Below, piece after piece: positions 7,899 to 15,139 of a DNA stretch of 64,000 nucleotides. The stretch's first letter is position 1. The number at the start of each line of letters is the position of its first letter. This DNA is from Devosia sp. LC5 (GTDB taxonomy: Bacteria; Pseudomonadota; Alphaproteobacteria; Rhizobiales; Devosiaceae). A program made the position numbers and the translations under genes. The notes beneath the pieces are model-generated. The model was not told the DNA's origin. It searched no databases and saw only the letters and a list, made by a program, of their open reading frames with translations. The stretch lies in contig NZ_JNNO01000001.1 in assembly GCF_000735585.1 (NCBI RefSeq), positions 248,001 through 312,000 of the forward strand. Direction: 5' to 3'.

Positions 7899-9259
7899 TC
7901 TGCAGCCTCCAGAAAGAGGGCGTTGGCGGAGGGAATATCGCCGGGATCGGCGCCTTGGGCACGCAGGCGCTGGCGTATTTCGGCTATGTCGGCGTGCCGC
8001 GCCGTAACGCCGGCATTGAGCGAAACCACGGCAGCAACACCGGCTGCTTCCCCCATGGCCATGCAGGGCGGGATTTCGCGGCTCGATTTCTGGGCCTGGG
8101 GCGTCGCCGAATAGTGGCGGCCGGCGACGATGAGCTGGTCGATCTCCTTGGGCAGCATGGAGCGATAGGGCGTGTAGTAATCGCGGCCCCGGCACACTGT
8201 GTCCTCGAAATGCCGGCGATGCATGACATCGTCCTTGCTGACGACATAGGCGCCTTCGAGCAGGCGGGTCTGGCGCACGCCGGTCTGGGGCGCAAAATCC
8301 ACCACGTAGGATTTTTCAAAGCCCGGCAGGTTCTCGCGGGCGAAATCGAGCAGGCGGCCGATACGGGCCCTGCCCTCGAGTTCAGCGGCCGTGAGGTCTT
8401 CTACCTTCATGCCGCTGAGCTTGGGCATGTGCGGGCAATTGAGCCAGACCACGCCCGGCAGCGGCGTCTTGAGCCACCAGAACGACCAGCAGCCGCCGAT
8501 CAGACGCTTGGCTTCGTGATCGAGCGCCTTGAACTTTTCCGGCTCCTCGCGCTCGAAGCGCTCGGCGGCATCGGTATCCACCCCGCCCCAGCGGGAGACA
8601 GTGGTGAGGATGAAGTCCGAACTGGTATGGGCGGCGCCGGCACTGGCGGCGACGTCGAGGTCGCCGGTCGTGTCGATCACCACGCTTCCCATGATGGCTT
8701 CAAGGCCAGCCTTGGTCTGGCAGACGACGCCGGTGATCCGGCCGTCTTCGACAATGGCCGAGGAGAACCAGCTATGGAGGCGGATCTTGACCTTGGCGTC
8801 GGTCAGCAGGTCGTAGGAGGTCTGCTTGAAAGCATCGGGATCGAACGCTGCGGCGTAGCAGACAGGATGGGGGTTGGGATTGCTCTGGACATGAAAGTCG
8901 AACAGACCCCAGCGCGCCCAGCGTTGCCAGGCTTCCGGCGTATCCCGGAATTCGATGGTGCGGTCATTCTCGCTCGGCACTACGGCTAGACCCTTCCGCT
9001 CCATGCGCTCGATCATCTCGACGCAGATGCCTTTGACGGTGACCTCAGTGCCGTTGATCATGTCATCGAGCACCAGGACCATGCCACCGGCGGCCAGGCC
9101 GCCGACATAGGGATAGCGCTCCAAGAGGGTCACGCTAGCGCCGTTGCGGGCCGCCGAGATGGCCGCCGAAATGCCGGCTGGGCCGCCACCGACGACGACG
9201 ACATCCGACCGATCCACGACATTGACCTGCCGGGACGGCAAAACGATTGGGGATTGCAT
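7895..9259 (-). CDS. FAD-dependent oxidoreductase
   Basis: A 454-residue flavoprotein. The N-terminus has a Rossmann dinucleotide motif, VVVVGGGPAGISAAISAARNG, ending at ERYPYVGG, and the C-terminal part has PPCMAMGEAAGVAAV, a second FAD contact. It looks like the FAD_oxidored (PF12831) type, in which the flavin oxidises small organic molecules or dehydrates/oxidises polyols. GAGGAGG lies about 10 bases before the ATG at 9259. The gene is sandwiched between the ABC permease (21-base gap upstream) and the CoA-transferase (4-base overlap). It probably performs the first redox step on the imported compound. The electron acceptor is not evident; the 7Fe ferredoxin at 14020 is one candidate. Confidence 0.85.
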   Translation of the reverse strand: MQSPIVLPSRQVNVVDRSDVVVVGGGPAGISAAISAARNGASVTLLERYPYVGGLAAGGMVLVLDDMINGTEVTVKGICVEMIERMERKGLAVVPSENDRTIEFRDTPEAWQRWARWGLFDFHVQSNPNPHPVCYAAAFDPDAFKQTSYDLLTDAKVKIRLHSWFSSAIVEDGRITGVVCQTKAGLEAIMGSVVIDTTGDLDVAASAGAAHTSSDFILTTVSRWGGVDTDAAERFEREEPEKFKALDHEAKRLIGGCWSFWWLKTPLPGVVWLNCPHMPKLSGMKVEDLTAAELEGRARIGRLLDFARENLPGFEKSYVVDFAPQTGVRQTRLLEGAYVVSKDDVMHRRHFEDTVCRGRDYYTPYRSMLPKEIDQLIVAGRHYSATPQAQKSSREIPPCMAMGEAAGVAAVVSLNAGVTARHADIAEIRQRLRAQGADPGDIPSANALFLEAAE

Positions 9260-9280
9260 GATGTAAATTCCTCCTCGCGC

Positions 9281-10108
9281 CTATTCGGACGCGGCCGGCT
9301 TCCACCGGACGATGCGGCTTTCCGCCAATGAAACGAGTGAGAACAGGAGCACGGCGAGCAATGCCGCGATCACCACGGTGGCGTAGAGCAGCGCCGAGCG
9401 GAAATTGAAGGTGGCGTCGATGATCAGCGCCCCCAGCCCGTAGGTAGATCCGATCCACTCGGCGACGATGGCTCCCATGACGCAACTGGTGGCGGCAATG
9501 CGCAAGGCTGCGAACAGGAACGGCAGGGATGCCGGGATGCGGACCTTCCACAGGATCTCATTGGGGCTGGCGGAGAGCACCCGCATCAGATCGAGCATGG
9601 CGGGACTGGCCGATTTGAGACCCTGAACCATGTTCACCAGCGTGGGAAAAAAGCAGATCAGCGCCGCGATAATGATCTTGGGTGTCAGACCATTGCCGAA
9701 GATGAGGACCAGGATCGGCGCCAGCGCGATGATCGGGATGGCCTTGACGAAGACCGCGAGCGGGTAGACCGCCTGCTCGGCCGTGGGGCTGTGCACGAAC
9801 CAGATCGCCAGCAGGATGGCAAAGAGGTTGCCGAACACAAAGCCCAGCGCGGCTTCGAGCATGGTGGGTTGGACATTACGCCAGAGCGTGCCGGCATTTT
9901 CGTAAAGCGCCACCGCGATTGCAGTGGGACTGGGCGCCATGAAGGTGGGCACGTTGAAGACGGTTACCCCCACCTGCCAGACGATGAGCAGGCCACCTGC
10001 CGTGAGAATGACGGGCAAGCTGCGCTGCAGACCTTCGCCGAAGCGATGAATGAAGCCTTCGTTCGGCTCAACGTTACTGGTGACGGGGTTGGAGAGCGCG
10101 TCAGTCAT
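9281..10108 (-). CDS. ABC transporter permease, NitT/TauT type
   Basis: A 275-residue membrane protein with about six helices and the BPD_transp_1 signature EILWKVRIPASLPFLFAALR (EAA-like loop, about residues 190-210) that docks onto the ATPase. The ATG at 10108 was chosen because GGAGGA lies 6-7 bases upstream and it forms a 4-base overlap with the ATPase stop; an ATG 6 bases further upstream sits too close to that site. It works with the ATPase at 10105-10908 and the binding protein at 10911-11945. Such SsuC/TauC/NitT-like importers carry sulfonates, nitrate, pyrimidine precursors or aromatic acids. The substrate here is unknown. Confidence 0.9.
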   Translation of the reverse strand: MTDALSNPVTSNVEPNEGFIHRFGEGLQRSLPVILTAGGLLIVWQVGVTVFNVPTFMAPSPTAIAVALYENAGTLWRNVQPTMLEAALGFVFGNLFAILLAIWFVHSPTAEQAVYPLAVFVKAIPIIALAPILVLIFGNGLTPKIIIAALICFFPTLVNMVQGLKSASPAMLDLMRVLSASPNEILWKVRIPASLPFLFAALRIAATSCVMGAIVAEWIGSTYGLGALIIDATFNFRSALLYATVVIAALLAVLLFSLVSLAESRIVRWKPAASE

Positions 10109-10908
10109 AGACATTCCTCCAGCATCGTGCGCAGGCGCGCGGTGACCGTGATGAATTCGACGGTGTCGCGAATGGCCAGCGACCGGCCGGAGGGGAAATC
10201 CACCTTCATGAAGTCCTTGACCCGCCCCGGATGCGCCTTGAGCATCAGCACGTGCTGGCCCAGGAACGCGGCTTCCGGAATGGAATGGGTCACAAAGACA
10301 ATGGTCGTCCCCGTCTCCTGCCAGATGCGCAGCAATTCCTCATTGAGCTTGTCGCGGGTAATTTCGTCCAGCGCGCCGAATGGCTCGTCCATCAGCAGGA
10401 TACGCGGCCGGGTCACCAGTGCCCGGGCAATGGCGACGCGCTGGCGCATGCCGCCGGAAAGCTCATGCGGCAGCGCATCTTCGCGGCCGGCCAGGCCAAC
10501 CATGGCCAGCAGCTTGTGCGGGTCGTCAAAACTGGCGCCGTTCTTCTTGCCGACCTCGATCGGCAGCCGCACATTGTCGATGACGCTGCGCCAGGGCAGC
10601 AAAGTGGCGTCCTGGAAGACGAAGGCGAAATCGCGGCCTTCGCGGGCCTGCCGGGGCGAGCGTCCCAGCACGGAAATATCGCCGCCACTGGTCGGCACCA
10701 GATCGGCTATGGCGCGCAACAAGGTGGATTTGCCACAGCCTGAGGGTCCCAGCATGGTGACAAAGCCGCCCTCGGGAATGTCGAGCGAAACGTCGGACAG
10801 CGCGGTGACTTCGCCCCTGCCCTCGCCGAAACGCACCGAGACGTTCCTGACCGAAATGGCGGGATGGCTCGCGCTCGTTTCCAGATTCTGTTCCAGAGCT
10901 GCCAACAT
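10105..10908 (-). CDS. ABC transporter ATP-binding protein
   Basis: A 267-residue ATPase. Walker A GPSGCGKST (about residue 55), Q-loop FVFQDATLLPW, signature LSGGMRQRVAIARAL, Walker B ILLMDEPFGALD and the switch histidine in FVTHSIPEA are all present, so it should hydrolyse ATP. The sequence belongs to the NitT/TauT/SsuB group. The gene starts 2 bases after the binding-protein stop and overlaps the permease start by 4 bases, so the three importer components are made together. The C-terminal extension is short and has no regulatory domain. Confidence 0.93.
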   Translation of the reverse strand: MLAALEQNLETSASHPAISVRNVSVRFGEGRGEVTALSDVSLDIPEGGFVTMLGPSGCGKSTLLRAIADLVPTSGGDISVLGRSPRQAREGRDFAFVFQDATLLPWRSVIDNVRLPIEVGKKNGASFDDPHKLLAMVGLAGREDALPHELSGGMRQRVAIARALVTRPRILLMDEPFGALDEITRDKLNEELLRIWQETGTTIVFVTHSIPEAAFLGQHVLMLKAHPGRVKDFMKVDFPSGRSLAIRDTVEFITVTARLRTMLEECL

Positions 10909-10910
10909 GG

Positions 10911-11945
10911 TCAGCCCACCGCCCTGCGCGCATCGACAGTGGCATCGAGCACCGAGAAGGTGACGACGTCGTCGAGCGTGGGCACAGTGCCGGAGAACTG
11001 CCCCAGATCCGCATAGGTCTTGATCTGCGCTTCCCAGAGCGCCGGGCTCATGGTGCCCCAGCCATCGGCTTTAGTGGTTTCGCCAAAGGAATAGTTGGAC
11101 ACCGCCCCGACCGCCAACAGCTCAGGCGCGCGCTGCATATTGGGATAGGCTTCCACCAGCATATCCACACCTTCTTCCTGATTGTCGCGCACATAGGCCC
11201 AGCCTTTGGCGGCGGCCCGGGTGAAGCGGGCGAGCACATCGCCGTGGTTGTCTATCTGGTCGTCGGTGGCGAAATAGACATTGGCGTAGAGCTGCAGTCC
11301 GGCATCCCACAGCATCAGTTCGACGGCGTCCGGGCCCAGAATCTGCATGGCCTCGACATTGGTGTTCCAGCCGGTCACCACATCGGCCTGGCCGGTGATG
11401 AGCTGGTTCATATCCGCGCCCATATTGACGATGCTGACCTGATCCTCGGCAATACCATTGGCGGCCAGCAGCGCACGCAGCAGGATGACTGCGGAGGGCT
11501 GGGTAGCGACGGTCTTGCCGATCATGTCCTGCGGCGTACGGATCGGGTTCTTGCCCAGCGAGAAATAGGAGAAGGGATGTTTCTGGTAGCCGGCGAGGAA
11601 CGCCTTGATGGGAATGCCGGCCGAGCGCGCCAGCATGATGGCGGGGCTGGATGAGGTCATGCCCAATTGCGACTGGCCAGCCGCGACACCGGCCACGCCA
11701 TCGATATTGGGACCACCGGGTACGATTTCGAGCTCGACGCCTTCCTCGGCAAAGAAGCCCTTCTTGATGGCAGCGACTTCTCCCAGAATGCCATTGGAGG
11801 CGAGCCAGCCAAGCTGCATCCGAACCTTGGCGACATCCTGCGCCAGCCCCGCCTGCACGCCGATCAGGCTATGGGTGGCAGCCATGCCTCCCAGCGCGGC
11901 GGTACCAAGAACAAAGCGGCGACGATTCATCGTAAAAATGGACAT
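10911..11945 (-). CDS. ABC transporter substrate-binding protein (NMT1/Thi5-like)
   Basis: A 344-residue exported protein. The N-terminus has a twin-arginine type signal (NRRRFVLGTAALGG) with a likely cut after GLAQ. The mature part starts KVRMQLGWLASNGILGEVAAIKKGFF, typical of NMT1/Thi5-like receptors for ABC importers. AGGGAA lies 9 bases before the ATG at 11945; a second ATG 15 bases downstream is possible. It is the first gene of an operon containing the importer, FAD oxidoreductase, CoA-transferase, enoyl-CoA hydratase and LysR. A near-perfect palindrome at 12062-12076 lies 117 bases upstream. A Tat signal suggests export in folded form, which is unusual but known for this family. Confidence 0.9.
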   Translation of the reverse strand: MSIFTMNRRRFVLGTAALGGMAATHSLIGVQAGLAQDVAKVRMQLGWLASNGILGEVAAIKKGFFAEEGVELEIVPGGPNIDGVAGVAAGQSQLGMTSSSPAIMLARSAGIPIKAFLAGYQKHPFSYFSLGKNPIRTPQDMIGKTVATQPSAVILLRALLAANGIAEDQVSIVNMGADMNQLITGQADVVTGWNTNVEAMQILGPDAVELMLWDAGLQLYANVYFATDDQIDNHGDVLARFTRAAAKGWAYVRDNQEEGVDMLVEAYPNMQRAPELLAVGAVSNYSFGETTKADGWGTMSPALWEAQIKTYADLGQFSGTVPTLDDVVTFSVLDATVDARRAVG

Positions 11946-12061
11946 GAGCTGCGTTCCCTGTTGCAGTGTCCCCGGCTTTCCCTCTCCGGGTTGTCATCGC
12001 GACGTCACCGATGATGGCCCAGGATGCCGTTCTCAAGAAGTTCAAAAATTCGCGGTTTTAA

Positions 12062-12076
12062 TTGCCGAAAAGGCAA
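12062..12076. promoter_or_regulatory. Palindromic operator candidate, copy 1 (ABC/CoA operon)
   Basis: The 15-base sequence TTGCCGAAAAGGCAA has perfect 5-base arms and fits the T-N11-A pattern of LysR-type boxes. It lies 117 bases upstream of the binding-protein start. Over 18 bases (ATTGCC...AACG) it differs from the site at 14427-14441 at a single position. A shared regulator is inferred. Confidence 0.6.
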
Positions 12077-12105
12077 CGCTCGGAATTTCTGCTACTGTCG
12101 GAGAA

Positions 12106-12972
12106 TTAGCGCGCTGTGACGGCTTCGAGCAGCGCCTGGACCAGCCGTTGGCGTGGGGTGCCGCGGCGCCAGACCACGCCGACATTGCGCTTGGCGGTGA
12201 TCTCTTCGAGCGGCAGGGCCACAATATTGGGACAATGCGGCCAGGGCTTTGGCCAATCGGGCACGATGCCGACGCCCAGGCCCTGATCGACCATCACTGC
12301 AATAGCTTCGAGCGCGTCAAGCTCCACCAGATCCTGGGGGATTATTCCGGTCCGGCGAAGATAAATATCGACGAGCCGCCCGCCCCAACTGGCGCGATTA
12401 TAGCGCAGGAAGGGTTGGGCGCTCAGAAGGTCGGCCACGCTGCGCGAGGCCAGCTCGCGATGCGCCAGCAGCACCAGCGGCTCGCGGCGGACGGTTTGCC
12501 ACTGCATGGATTTGGGCATGACGAAGGGCGGCTGCACGATAATGGCCGCATCGAGTTCGCGGTTGCGCACGCGGTCGAACAAATCCGGGCTCGCGCCGGG
12601 CGCCAGGACCAGTTCGAGCCGGGGTGCCGATTGCCGCAGGTCGAGCAGGGTCATGGGCATCAGGCCGGTCAAGGCCGTGCTGATGCAGCCCAGCGTCAGG
12701 CGCCCGGCCGGCTGGTCGGGCTGAGCGGCGGTTTGCAGGTTGGCGACTTCCCCCAGAATGCGGCGCGCAGGCTCGACGAGCGCCGCCCCGGCACTGGTGG
12801 GACTGACGCGCCGGCCGGCGCGCGCCACGAGCGGTACACCTATTTCTGCCTCCAGAGCCCGCATTCTTTGACCAACCGCGGCGGCGGTGATGCCGAGGCG
12901 TCGAGCCGCTTCGGCCATCGAGCCCTGCTCGACGACGCAGACGAAGGTTTCAAGGAATTGCGTGTCCATCAA
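12106..12972 (-). CDS. LysR-family regulator divergent from the DapA-family gene
   Basis: A 288-residue LysR regulator: MMDTQFLETFVCVVEQGSMA begins the winged helix-turn-helix, followed by RRLGITAAAVGQRMRALEAEIG. The effector domain runs from about residue 90 to the end. It is transcribed away from the DapA-family gene at 13066, with 93 bases between the two starts, the usual arrangement for a LysR protein and its target. A TATC-N7-GATA inverted repeat in that gap is a candidate operator. It also lies just upstream of the ABC operon on the same strand, so it may regulate both. The ligand is unknown. Confidence 0.88.
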   Translation of the reverse strand: MMDTQFLETFVCVVEQGSMAEAARRLGITAAAVGQRMRALEAEIGVPLVARAGRRVSPTSAGAALVEPARRILGEVANLQTAAQPDQPAGRLTLGCISTALTGLMPMTLLDLRQSAPRLELVLAPGASPDLFDRVRNRELDAAIIVQPPFVMPKSMQWQTVRREPLVLLAHRELASRSVADLLSAQPFLRYNRASWGGRLVDIYLRRTGIIPQDLVELDALEAIAVMVDQGLGVGIVPDWPKPWPHCPNIVALPLEEITAKRNVGVVWRRGTPRQRLVQALLEAVTAR

Positions 12973-12983
12973 TAAACATTAGC

Positions 12984-12998
12984 TATCGTCTCAAGATA
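12984..12998. promoter_or_regulatory. Candidate LysR box between lysR and the DapA-family gene
   Basis: TATCGTCTCAAGATA has TATC/GATA arms separated by 7 bases and lies 12 bases upstream of the lysR start. The layout matches a LysR autoregulatory site, but the arms are short and this is a visual call. Confidence 0.35.
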
Positions 12999-13065
12999 TG
13001 GGAAGACAGTTTCACCCGCAGCGATATGTGTGGATACTGCGCCGCACCGATATCCGAGGAATGCC

Positions 13066-13992
13066 ATGCCCCTGTCCCCGCAAACCAATGGCGTCTACGC
13101 CATCGCCGCCACGCCGTTCCACCCCGATGGCGCGCTCGACACCAATTCCGTTGACAGGCTGACCGATTTCTATGTGCAGTCCGGCGTCACTGGCCTGACC
13201 ATTCTGGGCATTATGGGCGAGGCGCCCAAGCTCGAGCCCGAGGAATCGCTGCAGATCACCCGGCAGGTGGTGGACCGGGCCGGGGTGCCCGTCATCGTTG
13301 GTGTGTCGGCGCCCGGCTTTGCGGCAATGCGGTCGCTGGCGCGCAACGTGATGGACCTCGGCGCCGCCGGCGTCATGATCGCCCCGCCCCCCGCCCTGCG
13401 CACCGACGAACAGATCGTCACCTATTATGCCCAGGCAGTCGAAGCCATTGGCGAGGACATCCCGTTCGTCATCCAGGATTATCCGCTGACCCTGACCGTG
13501 GTGATGACGCCCAATGTCATCCGCACCATCGTCAACAATCACGCCTCCTGCGTCATGCTCAAGCATGAGGACTGGCCGGGGCTGGAAAAGATCAGCAAGC
13601 TGCGCGGGTTCCAGAAGGCCGGCGAAATGCGGGATATCTCGATCCTGTGCGGCAATGGCGGGCTGTTCCTCGATTTCGAAATGGAGCGCGGCGCCGATGG
13701 TGCGATGACTGGCTACGCCTTTCCCGACATGCTGACCGATGTGGTGAGCATGCAGCAGCGGGGCGAGCGCGAGGCGGCACATGACCTGTTCGACGCCCAT
13801 TTGCCGCTGATGCGCTACGAGCAGCAGCAGGGCGTGGGGCTGGCGGTGCGCAAATATGTGCTGCAAAAGCGCGGCGCCATTGCCAGCGATGCCCAGCGCA
13901 AGCCCGGCAGCAGCCTGACCGCTGCCGCTAAGGCCGAAATCGAGTATCTATTGCAGCGTCTGGCGCGCAAAGATCCGCGTGCGGCGCTATAA
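13066..13992 (+). CDS. Dihydrodipicolinate synthase (DapA) family lyase
   Basis: A 308-residue class I aldolase-type protein. The N-terminus (GVYAIAATPFHPDGALD), GLTILGIMGEAPKL near residue 45, the catalytic Tyr in FVIQDYPLTL and the Schiff-base Lys in CVMLKHEDWPG place it in the DapA/NAL family. Such enzymes cleave or form 2-oxo acids, releasing pyruvate in many cases. True DapA is usually a housekeeping gene; the divergent LysR and the catabolic neighbours suggest a catabolic aldolase or dehydratase instead. GAGGA lies 7 bases before the ATG at 13066. The usual GTTGE motif is replaced by IMGEA, so substrate selectivity differs from biosynthetic DapA. Confidence 0.85.
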   Translation: MPLSPQTNGVYAIAATPFHPDGALDTNSVDRLTDFYVQSGVTGLTILGIMGEAPKLEPEESLQITRQVVDRAGVPVIVGVSAPGFAAMRSLARNVMDLGAAGVMIAPPPALRTDEQIVTYYAQAVEAIGEDIPFVIQDYPLTLTVVMTPNVIRTIVNNHASCVMLKHEDWPGLEKISKLRGFQKAGEMRDISILCGNGGLFLDFEMERGADGAMTGYAFPDMLTDVVSMQQRGEREAAHDLFDAHLPLMRYEQQQGVGLAVRKYVLQKRGAIASDAQRKPGSSLTAAAKAEIEYLLQRLARKDPRAAL

Positions 13993-14019
13993 TGGCATAT
14001 TGATCGAGGCGGTCTGCGG

Positions 14020-14355
14020 CTACTGTGCCGATTGGGGCCGGTGAGCGGCTACGACAGGGTGATCGAGCGGGGTCGAGCGTGACTTTTCCCAGCCTCCGGG
14101 CGACCCCATATTGGTTACCTCCGGGCCAAAAAAGTCTCGGTTTACCGCGATATAGCCCTTCTGCGTTTCGGCGATGTCGCCTTCCCAGGCAACGGCATCG
14201 ACCGGACAGACTGACAGGCACAGGCCACAATTGATGCATTCGTCAGGGTGGATGTAGAACATCCGCCCGCCCTCATAGATGCTGTCCACCGGACAAACCG
14301 AGGCACAGGCGCCGTCCTTGATGTCAATGCAGGTCTCGGTGATCACATAGGTCAT
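14020..14355 (-). CDS. 7Fe ferredoxin (3Fe-4S plus 4Fe-4S)
   Basis: A 111-residue ferredoxin. The first cluster set C-x7-C-x3-CP (CIDIKDGACASVCP) and the second C-x2-C-x2-C-x3-CP (CINCGLCLSVCP) are the FdxA-type pattern for a 3Fe-4S and a 4Fe-4S cluster. It carries electrons in the cytosol. It is convergent with the DapA-family gene (27 bases between stops) and divergent from the XRE-cupin regulator. A 15-base palindrome 72 bases upstream is nearly identical to one before the ABC/CoA operon, so this ferredoxin may serve that pathway, for example with the FAD oxidoreductase at 7895-9259. That partnership is inference. Confidence 0.9.
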   Translation of the reverse strand: MTYVITETCIDIKDGACASVCPVDSIYEGGRMFYIHPDECINCGLCLSVCPVDAVAWEGDIAETQKGYIAVNRDFFGPEVTNMGSPGGWEKSRSTPLDHPVVAAHRPQSAQ

Positions 14356-14426
14356 GTCTCAGGTCTCCTCGAGCCATAATGGCCACCTCCCCCGTTCGAT
14401 TAAAGCGCCGAATGTCGTACGACCGA

Positions 14427-14441
14427 TTGCCGAAACGGCAA
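14427..14441. promoter_or_regulatory. Palindromic operator candidate, copy 2 (ferredoxin/XRE)
   Basis: TTGCCGAAACGGCAA is a perfect 6-base-arm palindrome centred midway between the divergent ferredoxin and XRE-cupin starts (79 bases from each). It matches the site at 12062-12076 at 14 of 15 positions, with shared flanks. Confidence 0.6.
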
Positions 14442-14481
14442 CGCGGGACGCTGCTCCAGGAATGGACACCTCACTGCATCA

Positions 14482-14495
14482 TCCGTTATATCGGA
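14482..14495. promoter_or_regulatory. Operator candidate of the XRE-cupin gene
   Basis: TCCGTTATATCGGA has TCCG/CGGA arms. It overlaps a plausible -10 (TATATC at 14487-14492, with TGGACA at 14463-14468 and an 18-base spacer) and lies 17 bases before the XRE-cupin start. A 13-of-14 match recurs upstream of kbl. Autoregulation by the XRE protein is inferred. Confidence 0.6.
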
Positions 14496-14512
14496 AAGGA
14501 GTGAGGAGTGTG

Positions 14513-15079
14513 ATGGTGAGTTCCAGCCCGAAAATCGGCCCGGTTGTCCAGAACGAGCGCAAGGCGCGGCGGTTGACGCTTGAGGCTCTGGCGGGGATGT
14601 CTGGGGTTTCCAAATCGATGCTGAGCCAGATCGAGCGGGGCGAGGCCAATCCCACTTTTGCGGTGCTGTGGAGCCTGACCCAGGCGCTGGGGCTGGAATT
14701 TTCCGACCTCATCGCGGGCGGCGGCACCGCCAATGAACACGACGTCATTGAAATCACGCCTGCGCCCCATACGCCCGAGATCAAGAGCGGGGATGGACTT
14801 TGCCGGCTGAAGATCCTGAGCCCGCCCCGTTTGGCGGGCCACACGGAATGGTACGCGGTCGAGATCGCGGCAGGCGGGCGGCTGGACAGCGAAGCCCATG
14901 CCAAGGGCGCGGTGGAACATTTCACGGCCTGGACCGATGGCCTCATCATCAGAAGCGGCCGGGGCGAAGCAGAAGTGAAGCGCGGCGAGACCGCCCGCTA
15001 CCCTGCCGACGTGCCGCATGCCATTTCGAATGGCGGAACCGAGACCGCCACGGGCCTGCTGGTTCTGCTCTACCGCTAG
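14513..15079 (+). CDS. XRE-type regulator with C-terminal cupin domain
   Basis: A 188-residue protein: helix-turn-helix at about residues 10-65 (NERKARRLTLEALAGMSGVS, KSMLSQIERGEANPT) and a cupin barrel from about residue 105, with GGRLDSEAH and HAISNGG segments. Such proteins sense small molecules through the cupin and often control amino-acid catabolism. It is followed after 60 bases by kbl-tdh, and the same 14-base element precedes both units, so it is probably a regulator of threonine breakdown. ATG 14513 has AGGAG 4 bases upstream; in-frame GTG codons at 14501 and 14510 are alternatives, and GTG 14510 has AAAGGAG at a better 8-base distance. Confidence 0.88.
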   Translation: MVSSSPKIGPVVQNERKARRLTLEALAGMSGVSKSMLSQIERGEANPTFAVLWSLTQALGLEFSDLIAGGGTANEHDVIEITPAPHTPEIKSGDGLCRLKILSPPRLAGHTEWYAVEIAAGGRLDSEAHAKGAVEHFTAWTDGLIIRSGRGEAEVKRGETARYPADVPHAISNGGTETATGLLVLLYR

Positions 15080-15102
15080 AATTCCATTGTTGCGGCATCG
15101 TT

Positions 15103-15116
15103 TCCGTTATATTGGA
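15103..15116. promoter_or_regulatory. Operator candidate upstream of kbl-tdh
   Basis: TCCGTTATATTGGA matches the element before the XRE-cupin gene at 13 of 14 positions and is extended here to TTCC/GGAA arms. It lies 23 bases before the kbl start and would overlap the promoter -10 region. Confidence 0.6.
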
Positions 15117-15139
15117 ATATCCGTCAGGAGGAGGTTCCA

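Noticed and set aside
12062-12076. TTGCC palindrome as the end of a terminator for the LysR gene at 12106
   Set aside because: It lies about 30 bases past the stop, but there is no U-tract after it on the minus strand and the second copy at 14427 is not near a gene end.
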